A stretch of 17,474 nt of DNA from Pseudomonadota bacterium (GTDB lineage Bacteria > Pseudomonadota > Gammaproteobacteria > Burkholderiales > Burkholderiaceae), in contig JAKORH010000383.1 of assembly GCA_029777935.1 (NCBI GenBank), positions 1 to 17,474 of the forward strand, in the 5' to 3' direction. How positions within the stretch are numbered: the first letter of the stretch is position 1; the number at the start of each line of letters is the position of its first letter. The notes under the pieces are model-generated. The model searched no databases. It was not told the DNA's origin and worked only from the letters and a program-made list of their open reading frames with translations. This document shows positions 1 through 7,127 of the stretch, piece by piece. The translations under genes were made by a program, and so were the position numbers.

Positions 1-1
1 G

Positions 2-361
2 AACGAGCCGCACGCGCAGCGCTTCAAGGCGGCGATGGACGACGACTTCAACACGGCGCTCGCCACCTCGGTGCTGTTCGATCTGGCGAACGAGGTCAAC
101 CGCGGCAGATCGGGCGAGATGGCGCGGCAGCTCAAGGCGCTTGGCGGCGTCCTCGGGCTCCTGCAGCGCGAGCCGGTCGAGTTCCTGCGCGGTGGCGAAG
201 CGGACGGCGACAGCGCCCGTATCGAAACGCTGATCGCGCAGCGGCTTGCGGCGCGGAAGGCCAGGAACTTCGCCGAGGCCGACCGCATCCGCGCCGAGCT
301 GGCCGCGCAGGGCATCGTGCTCGAGGACGGACCGGGCGGGACGACGTGGCGGCGGCAGTAG
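2..361 (+). CDS. cysS: Cysteinyl-tRNA synthetase, C-terminal part (5' end outside window)
   Basis: Only the last 119 codons are present; the reading frame enters from the left edge and stops at TAG 359–361. The stretch [14 protein letters not shown] followed by [10 protein letters not shown] is the hallmark of the helical anticodon-binding region that follows the catalytic Rossmann domain in CysS. The tail has the usual ERIRAEL-type segment (here [25 protein letters not shown]), where the enzyme ends in many bacteria. The protein charges tRNA-Cys with cysteine in the cytosol. The catalytic HIGH and KMSKS motifs would lie upstream of the window and cannot be checked. A palindromic repeat and about 100 bases separate it from the glycosylase gene. 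Identification is from the conserved C-terminal pattern and from synteny with the genes that follow. Confidence 0.92.
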   Translation, partial: NEPHAQRFKAAMDDDFNTALATSVLFDLANEVNRGRSGEMARQLKALGGVLGLLQREPVEFLRGGEADGDSARIETLIAQRLAARKARNFAEADRIRAELAAQGIVLEDGPGGTTWRRQ

Positions 362-383
362 TTCTGACGGCGCCGATGCTTTC

Positions 384-442
384 ACCACAGAGGCACAGAG
401 ACACAGAGCACGGCTTCCTCTGTGCCTCTGTGCCTCGGTGGT
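384..442. repeat. Dispersed palindromic repeat (CCACAGAGGCACAGAG type)
   Basis: Two 25-base arms (384–408 and 418–442) are inverted copies matching at 23 of 25 positions around a 9-base loop. Each arm contains the internal near-repeat GAGGCACAGAG / GACACAGAG. Similar A/G-rich arms are familiar to me as intergenic repeats in many environmental bacterial genomes. It lies just after the cysS stop, so the RNA would form a long hairpin that could end or protect the cysS transcript. There is no run of T after it, so a terminator role is only a possibility. Confidence 0.8.
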
Positions 443-462
443 TGAATCGCCTTTGACCGCCC

Positions 463-1104
463 ATGACCCAACCGCCTTACTGGTCCAAGGCCAAGCGCGC
501 GCTGGCGAAGGCCGATCCAGTGCTGGCGCGCATCATCCGCCGCCATCCGCGCGTGGCGCTGGCTTCGCGCGGCGATGCGTTGTCCACGCTCGCGCGCTCG
601 ATCGTCGGCCAGCAGATCTCGGTCAAGGCGGCCGACGCGGTGTGGCGGCGCCTGTGCGGCGCGTGCCCGGAGCTGACGCCGCCGGCGATCCTGCGCAAGC
701 GCGCGAGCACGCTACGCAACTGCGGCCTGTCGGAACGAAAGGTCGAGTACCTGCGCGACCTCGCGCAGCACTTCGCCAGCGGCCGCGTCGATCCGCGCGC
801 GCTGCAGTCGATGGACGACGAGGCGGTGATCGAATGCCTGACCGACATCCGCGGCATCGGCCGCTGGACCGCGGAGATGTTCTTGATCTTCAACCTGTTA
901 CGGCCTAATGTGCTGCCGCTCGACGACCTCGGCCTGCTGCGCGCCGTGAGCCTGCACTATCTCGACGAGATGCCGACCGAACACCTGCTGAAACGCGAAG
1001 GCCGCGCGCGCGTCGAGAAACTCGCCGCGCCGTGGGCGCCGTGGCGCAGCGTGGCCACGTGGTACCTGTGGCGCAGCCTCGATCCGGTCCCGGTGGAATA
1101 CTGA
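463..1104 (+). CDS. AlkA-type DNA-3-methyladenine glycosylase (HhH-GPD)
   Basis: The 213-residue protein belongs to the helix-hairpin-helix/GPD DNA glycosylase superfamily, which flips alkylated purines such as 3-methyladenine out of DNA and cuts the N-glycosidic bond (base excision repair). Visible marks are SIVGQQISVKAA (about residues 46–57), the hairpin LTDIRGIGRWTAEMFLIF (126–143) and the LPLDDLGLL segment (151–159), whose second Asp (D155) sits where the catalytic Asp of AlkA is. APWAPWRS near the C-terminus matches the family WxPWRS signature. It lacks the N-terminal domain of E. coli AlkA, as usual for the short 'DNA-3-methyladenine glycosylase 2' proteins. Its stop lies 3 bases before the accA start, so the two are very probably co-transcribed. 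This gene order beside accA is common in Burkholderiales. Confidence 0.93.
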   Translation: MTQPPYWSKAKRALAKADPVLARIIRRHPRVALASRGDALSTLARSIVGQQISVKAADAVWRRLCGACPELTPPAILRKRASTLRNCGLSERKVEYLRDLAQHFASGRVDPRALQSMDDEAVIECLTDIRGIGRWTAEMFLIFNLLRPNVLPLDDLGLLRAVSLHYLDEMPTEHLLKREGRARVEKLAAPWAPWRSVATWYLWRSLDPVPVEY

Positions 1105-1107
1105 ACC

Positions 1108-2082
1108 ATGGCGAAGACGACCTTCCTCGAATTCGAGCAGCCGATCGCCGAGCTGGAAGCCAAGATCGAGGAGTTGCGCTTCGTGCAGGACGACTCCGCC
1201 GTCGACATCTCGGAGGAGATCGAGCGGCTGCAGAAGAAGAGCCAGGGGCTGATCAAGGACATCTACGCCAAGCTCACGCCGTGGCAGGTCGCGCAGCTCG
1301 CGCGCCATCCCCAGCGGCCGTACACGCTCGACTACGTCAACGACATCTTCACCGATTTCCATGAGCTGCACGGCGACCGCGCCTTCGCCGACGACATGTC
1401 GATCGTCGGCGGGCTGGCGCGCTTCAATGGGCAGAGCGTGATGGTGCTGGGGCACCAGAAGGGCCGCGATACGAAAGAACGGACGCTGCGCAACTTCGGC
1501 ATGAGCAAGCCGGAGGGCTATCGCAAGGCACTGCGGCTGATGAAGCTGGCGGAGAAGTTCGGCATCCCGATCCTGACCTTTGTCGACACGCCGGGCGCAT
1601 ATCCGGGCGTCGATGCCGAGGAGCGCGGCCAGTCGGAGGCGATCGGCCACAACCTGGTCGAGATGGCGCGTCTCGAAGTGCCGGTCATCGCGACCGTCAT
1701 CGGCGAAGGCGGCTCGGGCGGCGCACTGGCGGTCGCGGTGGCGGACCACGTGCTGATGCTGCAGTACGCGACCTATTCGGTGATCTCGCCCGAGGGCTGC
1801 GCATCGATTCTGTGGAAGAGCGCGGAGAAGGCGCCCGAGGCCGCCGAGGCGCTGGGGCTGACCGCGCACCGGCTGAAGGCGCTCGGCGTGATCGACAAGA
1901 TCGTGTCGGAGCCGCTCGGCGGCGCGCACCGCGATCCGAAGCAGATGTCCGTGCTGCTGAAGCGCGCGCTTGGCGACAGCCTGCGGCAGTTCCAGGGGAT
2001 GAAGACGAAGGATCTTCTCGCCGCGCGCCATACCCGCCTGCTGGGCTATGGCAAGTTCAAGGACACCGCGGCGCAAGACTGA
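1108..2082 (+). CDS. accA: Acetyl-CoA carboxylase carboxyltransferase subunit alpha
   Basis: At 324 residues it has the standard AccA length. With AccD it forms the carboxyltransferase that moves CO2 from carboxybiotin (AccB) to acetyl-CoA, giving malonyl-CoA for fatty-acid synthesis in the cytosol. The N-terminus [20 protein letters not shown] is family-typical, followed by PYTLDYV (71–77) and HGDRAFADD (88–96). The crotonase-fold core shows GHQKGRDT (115–122), [19 protein letters not shown] (161–179) and [10 protein letters not shown] (199–208), the glycine-rich oxyanion loop. No residue expected to be essential looks changed. The start is supported by the 3-base gap from the glycosylase gene. 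The last 35 bases overlap the predicted tilS start, which suggests translational coupling. Confidence 0.98.
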   Translation: MAKTTFLEFEQPIAELEAKIEELRFVQDDSAVDISEEIERLQKKSQGLIKDIYAKLTPWQVAQLARHPQRPYTLDYVNDIFTDFHELHGDRAFADDMSIVGGLARFNGQSVMVLGHQKGRDTKERTLRNFGMSKPEGYRKALRLMKLAEKFGIPILTFVDTPGAYPGVDAEERGQSEAIGHNLVEMARLEVPVIATVIGEGGSGGALAVAVADHVLMLQYATYSVISPEGCASILWKSAEKAPEAAEALGLTAHRLKALGVIDKIVSEPLGGAHRDPKQMSVLLKRALGDSLRQFQGMKTKDLLAARHTRLLGYGKFKDTAAQD

Positions 2083-3490
2083 TCCCGACGAGGCTGCGCT
2101 GCTGGAAGCATTGCGGCGCGCGGTCGAGGAAGCGATCGCCGACGCGCCGGCGGCGCGCGGACGCGGCAAGCGCGCGCCGGTGCTGCTGGCGTTCAGCGGC
2201 GGGCGCGACTCGACCGCGCTGGTGGACGCGGCGGCGCGGCTGCGCGATGCGCGCGTGCGCGCCTTCGCGCAACTGCGGGCCGTGCACGTGCATCACGGGC
2301 TGACGCCGCAGGCCGACGCCTGGATCGAGCATTGCGACGCGCTGTGCCGCGCGCTCGACGTGCCGCTCGAGATCCGCCGGGTGGCGGTCGAGCGGCGCGG
2401 CCGGGGAATGGAGGCCGCCGCGCGCGAGGCACGCTACGCGGCGCTCGTCTCGGTCGCGCACGAGCACGGCGCGCACTGCGTGGTCACCGCGCATCACCTC
2501 GACGACCGCATCGAGACCTTTCTGATCCAGTGGCTGCGCGGTGCCGGGCCCGACGGGCTGGCGTCGTTTCCGCAGCGGCGCGAATTCGGCCCGGACGGGC
2601 TGCGGCTGGTGCGTCCTTTCATCGACGTGCCGCGCGCACAGATCGATCGCTACGTCGAGCGGCGCGGACTGGCGTTCGTCGAAGATCCGAGCAACACCGA
2701 TACGCGGCTGCTGCGCAACGCGCTGCGCGCGCGCGTGCTGCCGGAACTGGAGGCGGCGCGGCCGGGTTTTCGCAAGGCGGCCGCGCGCTCGATCGATCTG
2801 GTGGCCGAAGCCGCGGCCGTGCTGCGCGAGATCGCCGCGCAGGACCTGGTTTCCTGCACCGAGGATGCGCCGGCCGGCATGCTGTGGCTCGAGCGCCTGG
2901 CGCAGCTCGCACCGGAGCGGCGCGGGCTCGCGCTGCGCGCATGGCTCGCTTCCGCCGGGATGGAGGCGCCGTCGCGCGCGCGCCTGCACGAGATCATTCG
3001 CCAGGCGCTCGAAGCGCGCGGCGACGCGCGGCTCCTGCTGCGCGTCGGCGGGCGCGAAGTGCGCCGGCATCGCGGCCTGCTGCTGCTGCGCGCCGCCGAC
3101 GGCGTGCCGCACGCCGGCGCGACGATCCAGTGGCAGGGGGAACCGGAGATCGCTGTGCCGTCATGGGGCGGCGTGTTGCGCTTCGAGGCGACGCGTGACG
3201 CGGGATTCGAGCGCGACTGGCTGCGCGCACGTCCGCTCGAACTGCGTGCGCGCATCAGTGGCGAGCGCTTCAAGCCGCATCCGACGCGGCCGTCGAAGAC
3301 GTTGAAGCGATTGTTCCAGGACGCCGGAATCCCCGAGTTCGAGCGCGCCGCATTGCCGCTGGTGTGGCGCGACGACCGGCTGATCTTCGTCGCCGGGCTC
3401 GGGGCCGACGCGCGGCTGGTCGAGCGCGACGGCGCGCGCGTACGGCTCGCATGGGTGCCCGACGCAACCTTGCTCGACATCAAGCACTGA
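2048..3490 (+). CDS. tilS: tRNA(Ile)-lysidine synthetase
   Basis: TilS uses ATP and lysine to turn C34 of the CAU-anticodon tRNA-Ile into lysidine, switching its decoding from AUG to AUA; it is essential in nearly all bacteria. The PP-loop ATP pyrophosphatase motif SGGRDS is at residues 50–55, then HVHHGL, and [11 protein letters not shown] and [25 protein letters not shown] in the catalytic domain. The C-terminal substrate-binding domain is visible as [22 protein letters not shown] with a [17 protein letters not shown] block. The 480-residue length is within the family range. The chosen ATG overlaps accA by 35 bases; no better-placed ATG precedes the PP-loop, though a short N-terminal trim cannot be excluded. 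It sits between accA and lysC. Confidence 0.95.
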   Translation: MASSRTPRRKTDPDEAALLEALRRAVEEAIADAPAARGRGKRAPVLLAFSGGRDSTALVDAAARLRDARVRAFAQLRAVHVHHGLTPQADAWIEHCDALCRALDVPLEIRRVAVERRGRGMEAAAREARYAALVSVAHEHGAHCVVTAHHLDDRIETFLIQWLRGAGPDGLASFPQRREFGPDGLRLVRPFIDVPRAQIDRYVERRGLAFVEDPSNTDTRLLRNALRARVLPELEAARPGFRKAAARSIDLVAEAAAVLREIAAQDLVSCTEDAPAGMLWLERLAQLAPERRGLALRAWLASAGMEAPSRARLHEIIRQALEARGDARLLLRVGGREVRRHRGLLLLRAADGVPHAGATIQWQGEPEIAVPSWGGVLRFEATRDAGFERDWLRARPLELRARISGERFKPHPTRPSKTLKRLFQDAGIPEFERAALPLVWRDDRLIFVAGLGADARLVERDGARVRLAWVPDATLLDIKH

Positions 3491-3515
3491 CACCGCGCTG
3501 CCGTGCGCGCGTCCT

Positions 3516-3521
3516 TATAAT
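3516..3521 (+). promoter_or_regulatory. Candidate lysC promoter -10 box
   Basis: A perfect TATAAT lies in the 74-base tilS–lysC gap, 44 bases before the lysC ATG. No good -35 hexamer sits 16–18 bases upstream: CTGACA at 3487–3492 is 23 bases away, which is too far. The box suggests lysC has its own transcript, but the promoter assignment is tentative. Confidence 0.45.
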
Positions 3522-3564
3522 CGCGCGCTTTCCTGCTTGACGCATTTCTTCCGCACGCTTTCCC

Positions 3565-4821
3565 ATGGCGCTCATCATTCACAAGTACGGCGGCACGTCG
3601 GTCGGCTCGCCCGAGCGGATCAGGAACGTCGCCCGGCGGCTGGCCAAGTGGAGCCGCGCCGGCCATCAGCTCGTCGTCGTCGTGTCCGCGATGAGCGGCG
3701 AGACCAACCGCCTGATCGCGCTGGCCAAGGAGATCCAGGCCAATCCCGATCCGCGCGAGCTCGACGTGGTTGCCTCGACCGGCGAGCAGGTGACGATCGG
3801 GCTGCTGGCGATGGCGCTGAAGGATCTGGGGCTGAAGGCCAAGAGCTACACCGGTCCGCAGGTGCACGTGTTGACCGACAGCGCGCACACCAAGGCGCGC
3901 ATCATCGAGATCGACGAGAAGAAGATCCGCGCGGACCTGAACGACGGCGTGATCGTGGTCGTGGCCGGGTTCCAGGGCGCCGACGAGTTCGGCAACATCA
4001 CCACGCTCGGCCGCGGCGGCTCGGATACGTCGGCGGTGGCGCTGGCGGCGGCGTTGCGCGCCGACGAGTGCCTGATCTACACGGACGTCGACGGCGTCTA
4101 CACCACCGACCCGCGCATCGTGCCCGAGGCGCGCCGGCTGAAGACGATCACCTTCGAGGAGATGCTGGAGATGGCCAGCCTCGGTTCGAAGGTGCTGCAG
4201 ATCCGCTCGGTCGAATTCGCCGGCAAGTACAAGGTGCGCCTGCGCGTGCTGTCGAGCCTGACCGACCCCGAGCTGCCGATGGCCGAGGAAGCCGGCTCCG
4301 GCACGTTGATCACATTCGAGGAAGACACCCAGATGGAAAAGGCCGTCATCTCCGGCATCGCCTTCTCGCGCGACGAGGCCAAGATTACGCTGACGCGCGT
4401 GCCCGACCGGCCCGGCGTGGCCTACCAGATCCTCGGCCCGATCGCCGAGGCCAACATCGACGTCGACATGATCGTGCAGAACATCAGCGTCGACGGCATG
4501 ACCGACTTCTCGTTCACCGTCCACCGCAACGAGTACGCAAGAGCGATGGACGTGCTGAACACCAAGGTGAAGTCGCACGTCAACGCGGCGGCGGTGATCG
4601 GCGATCCGAAGATCTGCAAGATCAGCGTGGTCGGCATCGGCATGCGCTCGCACGTCGGCATCGCGAGCCTGACCTTCCGCACGCTGGCGGAGGAGGGCAT
4701 CAACATCCAGATGATCACCACCAGCGAGATCAAGATCTCGGTCGTGGTCGACGACAAGTACATGGAACTCGCGGTGCGCGCTCTGCACAAGGCGTTCGGG
4801 CTCGAGCAGGCGACGGCCTGA
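3565..4821 (+). CDS. lysC: Aspartate kinase (aspartokinase)
   Basis: The enzyme phosphorylates aspartate with ATP, the first step to lysine (via diaminopimelate), threonine and methionine. Visible motifs are KYGGTS (residues 7–12) at the start of the amino-acid kinase fold, STGE (71–74), GRGGSDTSA (149–157) and YTDVDGVYTTDPR (172–184). The C-terminal 150 residues carry the two ACT regulatory domains (e.g. TRVPDRPGVAYQILGPIAEANIDVDMI split over the first, and GIGMRSHVGIASLTF in the second), so feedback inhibition by lysine and/or threonine is likely from family knowledge. The 418-residue length fits the monofunctional LysC class. The start is the conserved MALIIHKYGG N-terminus; no Shine-Dalgarno sequence precedes it. 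The gene ends 53 bases before the tRNA-Ser gene. Confidence 0.98.
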   Translation: MALIIHKYGGTSVGSPERIRNVARRLAKWSRAGHQLVVVVSAMSGETNRLIALAKEIQANPDPRELDVVASTGEQVTIGLLAMALKDLGLKAKSYTGPQVHVLTDSAHTKARIIEIDEKKIRADLNDGVIVVVAGFQGADEFGNITTLGRGGSDTSAVALAAALRADECLIYTDVDGVYTTDPRIVPEARRLKTITFEEMLEMASLGSKVLQIRSVEFAGKYKVRLRVLSSLTDPELPMAEEAGSGTLITFEEDTQMEKAVISGIAFSRDEAKITLTRVPDRPGVAYQILGPIAEANIDVDMIVQNISVDGMTDFSFTVHRNEYARAMDVLNTKVKSHVNAAAVIGDPKICKISVVGIGMRSHVGIASLTFRTLAEEGINIQMITTSEIKISVVVDDKYMELAVRALHKAFGLEQATA

Positions 4822-4874
4822 ACATTCGCGGTTAAACTGCCGCCCGCGACGCGAGCGCGCCGCGCATCAACACC

Positions 4875-4968
4875 GGAGACGTGGCCGAGAGGTCGAAGGC
4901 ACTCCCCTGCTAAGGGAGCATGCGGGCAAAAACCTGCATCGACGGTTCGAATCCGTCCGTCTCCGCCA
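4875..4968 (+). tRNA. tRNA-Ser (anticodon GCU)
   Basis: The acceptor arms GGAGACG and CGTCTCC pair, followed by G and an encoded CCA. The anticodon stem CTCCC/GGGAG encloses the loop CTGCTAA, giving anticodon GCT (4909–4911). A long variable arm (GCGGGCAAAAACCTGC) marks it as a class II serine tRNA, and the T arm contains GGTTCGAATCC. A weak -10-like TAAACT lies at 4833–4838. The 3' end is a typical target of tyrosine recombinases, and a degenerate copy of its last 20 bases occurs at 6790–6810, which implies past integration events here. Confidence 0.97.
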
Positions 4969-5193
4969 ACTCCCCAGGACTGGTGCAGCTTCGCGAGCGG
5001 TCGCGCCTTCCTACCCTACGGCCTACCCCCTTGGCCGCACGCACCGAGACCGCCCTTGTCTTACGATCCGTTGAAACCAAGCGCCGCCGAGAGCAGCGGA
5101 CCGCGCTTCGGCGTGCCGCAACCTCGGCCGACGTGCTGCGGGTGCGGCAGATCACGAATGGCTCAAAGGCTCGCTGACGCTGGCGGGTGGTCG
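4969..5193. other. Gene-poor stretch directly downstream of tRNA-Ser
   Basis: No convincing coding sequence was found on either strand. Short frames exist but have no family resemblance and no ribosome binding site. The segment begins exactly at the 3' end of tRNA-Ser, so it is probably the left edge of acquired DNA. I see no integrase trace in this stretch. Confidence 0.4.
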
Positions 5194-5234
5194 GCCGGCT
5201 GAAGCAAGCCGCGATGGGCAACGCTTCAGCCGGC
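5194..5234 (-). terminator. Stem-loop after the PEP-CTERM gene
   Basis: Perfect 12-base inverted repeat GCCGGCTGAAGC (5194–5205) / GCTTCAGCCGGC (5223–5234) with a 17-base loop. It lies 33 bases beyond the minus-strand stop of the PEP-CTERM gene, where a terminator would be expected. There is no T-run on either side, so it may work as an RNA-stabilising or Rho-assisted structure rather than as a classical intrinsic terminator. Confidence 0.4.
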
Positions 5235-5267
5235 TCGACTTCTTATCGCAAGGAGGGGACGCGACAA

Positions 5268-6116
5268 CTATTGCCTACGCCGATGCGTAGCTGCGAGTCC
5301 CGCGAGGCCGAGGCCGAGGCCGAGAAGTGCGAGGGTGCTTGGCTCAGATGCGCGGCCTACGTGGAAATTGTCGAGCCAAAGCGCAGAGTAATAAACCGGA
5401 TCCTGATCACTCCAGATACCGAATGCTACGGAGTACTCTCCATCAGAGGGCGCGACAAAATACGAACGCTGCCAGCCGGTCTCGTAACTGCAAATTGAGC
5501 TCCGACCGCAATAGAGCGGGTCATACGCCGCAAGATCCATCTTTGTCGGATTTGAAGTGGACGCCAAGTTTCGGAGACCAATGTATTGCCCGCCGTCCCA
5601 AAACGGGTTGTTCGTCGGATAGAACAATGCCCACGCTCGGTCCGCGAGATCACCGACGAAGTTCCAATCGAAGCTCAAAAGATCGCCCGCATTCAATTCA
5701 ATAGACTGCTGTCGCATGACGGTTTCAACACCGCCGCCAAGGTTGGCGCCAGTGGCCTGCTCCCAATTGCCGAACGCCATCCACTCGGGCGGGGGCGGCA
5801 ACGTAAAAGGAGGTAAGCCTAACCATTGAGCGACCTCCGGATACCAGCCGCTGGCGAAGCTCGGCGAAAAGCTTCTTCCCAGTGGGTTCTCGGGGTTGTT
5901 CGGCCCTCCGTAAGAGGTTGCCAAGAGCGCCGCATATTGCCCATGAGTGGGAGTCACACCTAAGTCGGCGGTCTGAGCTGAGACATCACCGAGGTAGTCC
6001 CAGCCGTTGAGATTCCCCTGTTCAAAGCTTCGATTGACCAGCTGAACAGCGTGCGCTTCAACGCCGAGTACAAGCAGTGCGGCGATCGCGAATGCTGTTA
6101 GGAAATTGCGCCGCAT
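5268..6116 (-). CDS. PEP-CTERM sorting domain-containing secreted protein
   Basis: The 282-residue protein starts with a signal peptide (MRRNFLTAFAIAALLVLGVEAHA, ending in an AHA-type cleavage site) and ends with a PEP-CTERM sorting signal: SEPSTLALLG at about 257–266, a hydrophobic glycine/leucine helix, then HRRRQ. Proteins of this kind are exported, processed by exosortase and placed at the surface or in extracellular matrix. The middle part (VNRSFEQGNLNGWDYLGD early on, then a beta-rich body with LSFDWNFVGD and ALWLDNFHVG) resembles the jelly-roll 'NF-x-LNGW' type common in PEP-CTERM proteins; its ligand is unknown. The start at 6116 rather than 6158 is chosen because AGAGGAG lies just upstream. 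GC content looks lower than in the core genes, pointing to acquired DNA. No exosortase gene is in the window. Confidence 0.88.
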   Translation of the reverse strand: MRRNFLTAFAIAALLVLGVEAHAVQLVNRSFEQGNLNGWDYLGDVSAQTADLGVTPTHGQYAALLATSYGGPNNPENPLGRSFSPSFASGWYPEVAQWLGLPPFTLPPPPEWMAFGNWEQATGANLGGGVETVMRQQSIELNAGDLLSFDWNFVGDLADRAWALFYPTNNPFWDGGQYIGLRNLASTSNPTKMDLAAYDPLYCGRSSICSYETGWQRSYFVAPSDGEYSVAFGIWSDQDPVYYSALWLDNFHVGRASEPSTLALLGLGLGLAGLAATHRRRQ

Positions 6117-6298
6117 TGCCGCTCCTCTTTCGCGTCTATGGAGTACAGGATCATCCATCGCAGGTGATAAGTCACGAGCGAGAAGCGTGACGAATCGTGC
6201 GCTGCCGCCGCTGTGGTTGGAACGCCAGACAGCGCACTAGCCACGGCGATCATCAGTGCCGCAGCACGAGTGACTCGCTCGCCGAACGATCGCCGCAT
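6098..6298 (-). CDS. Small signal-peptide ORF overlapping the PEP-CTERM gene start
   Basis: This 66-residue frame starts with ATG after a strong Shine-Dalgarno sequence (GGAGAGG) and begins with a credible signal peptide: basic MRRSFGERVTR, a hydrophobic stretch AAALMIAVASALSGVP and an alanine-rich cleavage region TTAAAA. Only about 30 residues follow, without a recognisable domain. Its stop overlaps the PEP-CTERM start by 19 bases, the arrangement expected for translational coupling. It could be a small secreted peptide, a leader ORF controlling the PEP-CTERM gene, or the 5' remnant of a longer secreted protein whose rest was lost. No family is recognised. Confidence 0.45.
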   Translation of the reverse strand: MRRSFGERVTRAAALMIAVASALSGVPTTAAAAHDSSRFSLVTYHLRWMILYSIDAKEERQCGAIS

Positions 6299-6789
6299 GC
6301 TTCCTCTCCTCGCTACATGTGAACGAACGTGGCTTCCGCAGTCATGCCGCTATTGGAGTGGTGAGTGACAAACAATTGAAAAATGCTGCACGGCTGACCA
6401 TTGCTTCAATTGACGCAAAGCACATGCCAACCGTGCAACGGATTGATTTGGCGAACCTGGCTCCTCGCGTCTGCGGCAAGTTGTAAAGCGGCCCGACACG
6501 GCTGGTCGCTGATCGAGGATCCAACCGCGTCGGTGTCAGTCGAGTTGCGCCGCAACATAGCCGGCGGTCCGACTTGGCGACCGGATCAAAGCTCTGAACG
6601 CGGCCGGCAGCACGGCAAATCGAGCCGCGGAGCGTCGATCGACGCTGCCGGCTATTCTTCGGATGCACGCTGGCCGGCTCCGAGCGTTCAGAGCGGTGCT
6701 ACGCAAGCGCGCGCTCGATAGACGAACGATGGATTCTGAGCGCATCGGCGAGCCGAGCTAGCACCAACGCGGCTTAGCGCGGCGTCATT
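6299..6789. other. Gene-poor accessory stretch upstream of the small ORF
   Basis: About 490 bases without a supported gene. The first part should hold the minus-strand promoter for the PEP-CTERM unit, but no convincing -35/-10 pair stood out. A 41-codon plus-strand frame (6361–6486) is open but unsupported. The right half contains the nested inverted repeats listed separately at 6591–6694. Base composition is less GC-rich than in the core genes. Confidence 0.4.
6591..6694. repeat. Nested inverted repeats, possible cruciform or RNA structure
   Basis: An outer perfect 10-base pair of arms, GCTCTGAACG (6591–6600) and CGTTCAGAGC (6685–6694), encloses an inner 8-base pair GCCGGCAG (6603–6610) / CTGCCGGC (6645–6652), and inside that lies the perfect 16-base palindrome AGCGTCGATCGACGCT (6631–6646). 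Arm order and symmetry suggest a folded element rather than chance. It lies about 100 bases before the tRNA-Ser att-like copy. Function unknown: a recombination accessory site, a small mobile repeat or a structured RNA are all possible. Confidence 0.5.
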
Positions 6790-6810
6790 GAATCCGTTCC
6801 GTCTCCGCCA
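6790..6810 (+). other. Degenerate att-like copy of the tRNA-Ser 3' end
   Basis: GAATCCGT followed by an extra T and CCGTCTCCGCCA reproduces the last 20 bases of tRNA-Ser (4949–4968) with one inserted base. The rest of a tRNA is absent upstream. Direct repetition of a tRNA 3' end at the far side of foreign DNA is the usual footprint of integration by a tyrosine recombinase. The recombinase relic starts 24 bases further right and points toward this copy. Confidence 0.65.
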
Positions 6811-6834
6811 GTTTCCGCCCTGCCAATCAACAGC

Positions 6835-7044
6835 TTACGCCGGGGTGTCCGCGGCCTGGGGCGTTCTTGGGGCGCTTCTGAGGAGGGCGTCGAGCTTGGC
6901 CCTCTCGCGCCCACAGCTCGCCACCTCGATCCAGCGCACGTAGGTGTTGAACGTGATGACCGGCGTGGCGCGCCCGAGCTGGCGCGACAGGCGAGCTGGG
7001 CAATTCTCCGCCTGAATCGACAGCGTGGCGAACGTGCGGCCGAC
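6835..7044 (-). pseudogene. C-terminal relic of a tyrosine recombinase/integrase
   Basis: The minus-strand frame ending at TAA 6835–6837 reads RTFATLSIQAENCPARLSRQ and then LGRATPVITFNTYVRWIE. This matches the end of phage-type integrases, where the usual text is LRHTFATLSIQAGESPA...VSRQLGHASPxITLNTYxxW. The nucleophile Tyr (in NTYVRWI) is kept, but the catalytic Arg-His box upstream is corrupted (VGRTFA instead of LRHTFA) and the later catalytic His is Arg (LGRA). Only about 70 residues are recognisable; the N-terminal DNA-binding domains and most of the catalytic domain are missing, and the higBA promoter begins just upstream. The relic is inactive on this evidence. It has the same orientation relative to its att-like site as the intact integrase at tRNA-Arg. 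Confidence 0.65.
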
Positions 7045-7093
7045 CGCTGCGACGGCGGGAAGGCCGCGAGCAACGTGCTGCGCCTTCCGCCGC

Positions 7094-7122
7094 TTGACAA
7101 TCGTAAATCTACAGTTTACAAA
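7094..7122 (+). promoter_or_regulatory. higBA promoter with overlapping palindromic operator
   Basis: A perfect -35 box TTGACA (7094–7099) is followed, after 17 bases, by TACAAA (7117–7122; 4 of 6 to consensus). Inside the spacer lies the inverted repeat GTAAA (7103–7107) / TTTAC (7115–7119), overlapping the -10 box. Autorepression of hig operons by HigA binding such T/A-rich palindromes at the promoter is established for the family; binding here is inferred. The higB ATG is 5 bases past the -10 box, so the transcript is probably nearly leaderless unless a second promoter exists. Confidence 0.65.
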
Positions 7123-7127
7123 TAGTG

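Noticed and set aside
2650..4788. Very long (712-codon) minus-strand open frame opposite tilS and lysC
   Set aside because: It is antisense to two clearly conserved genes and is rich in His, Asp, Arg and Ala in the way antisense frames of high-GC genes are. There is no domain or ribosome binding site.
6361..6486. 41-codon plus-strand frame starting with GTG
   Set aside because: Composition is plausible for protein, but GGAG is only two bases from the start, no family is recognised and the length is at chance level.
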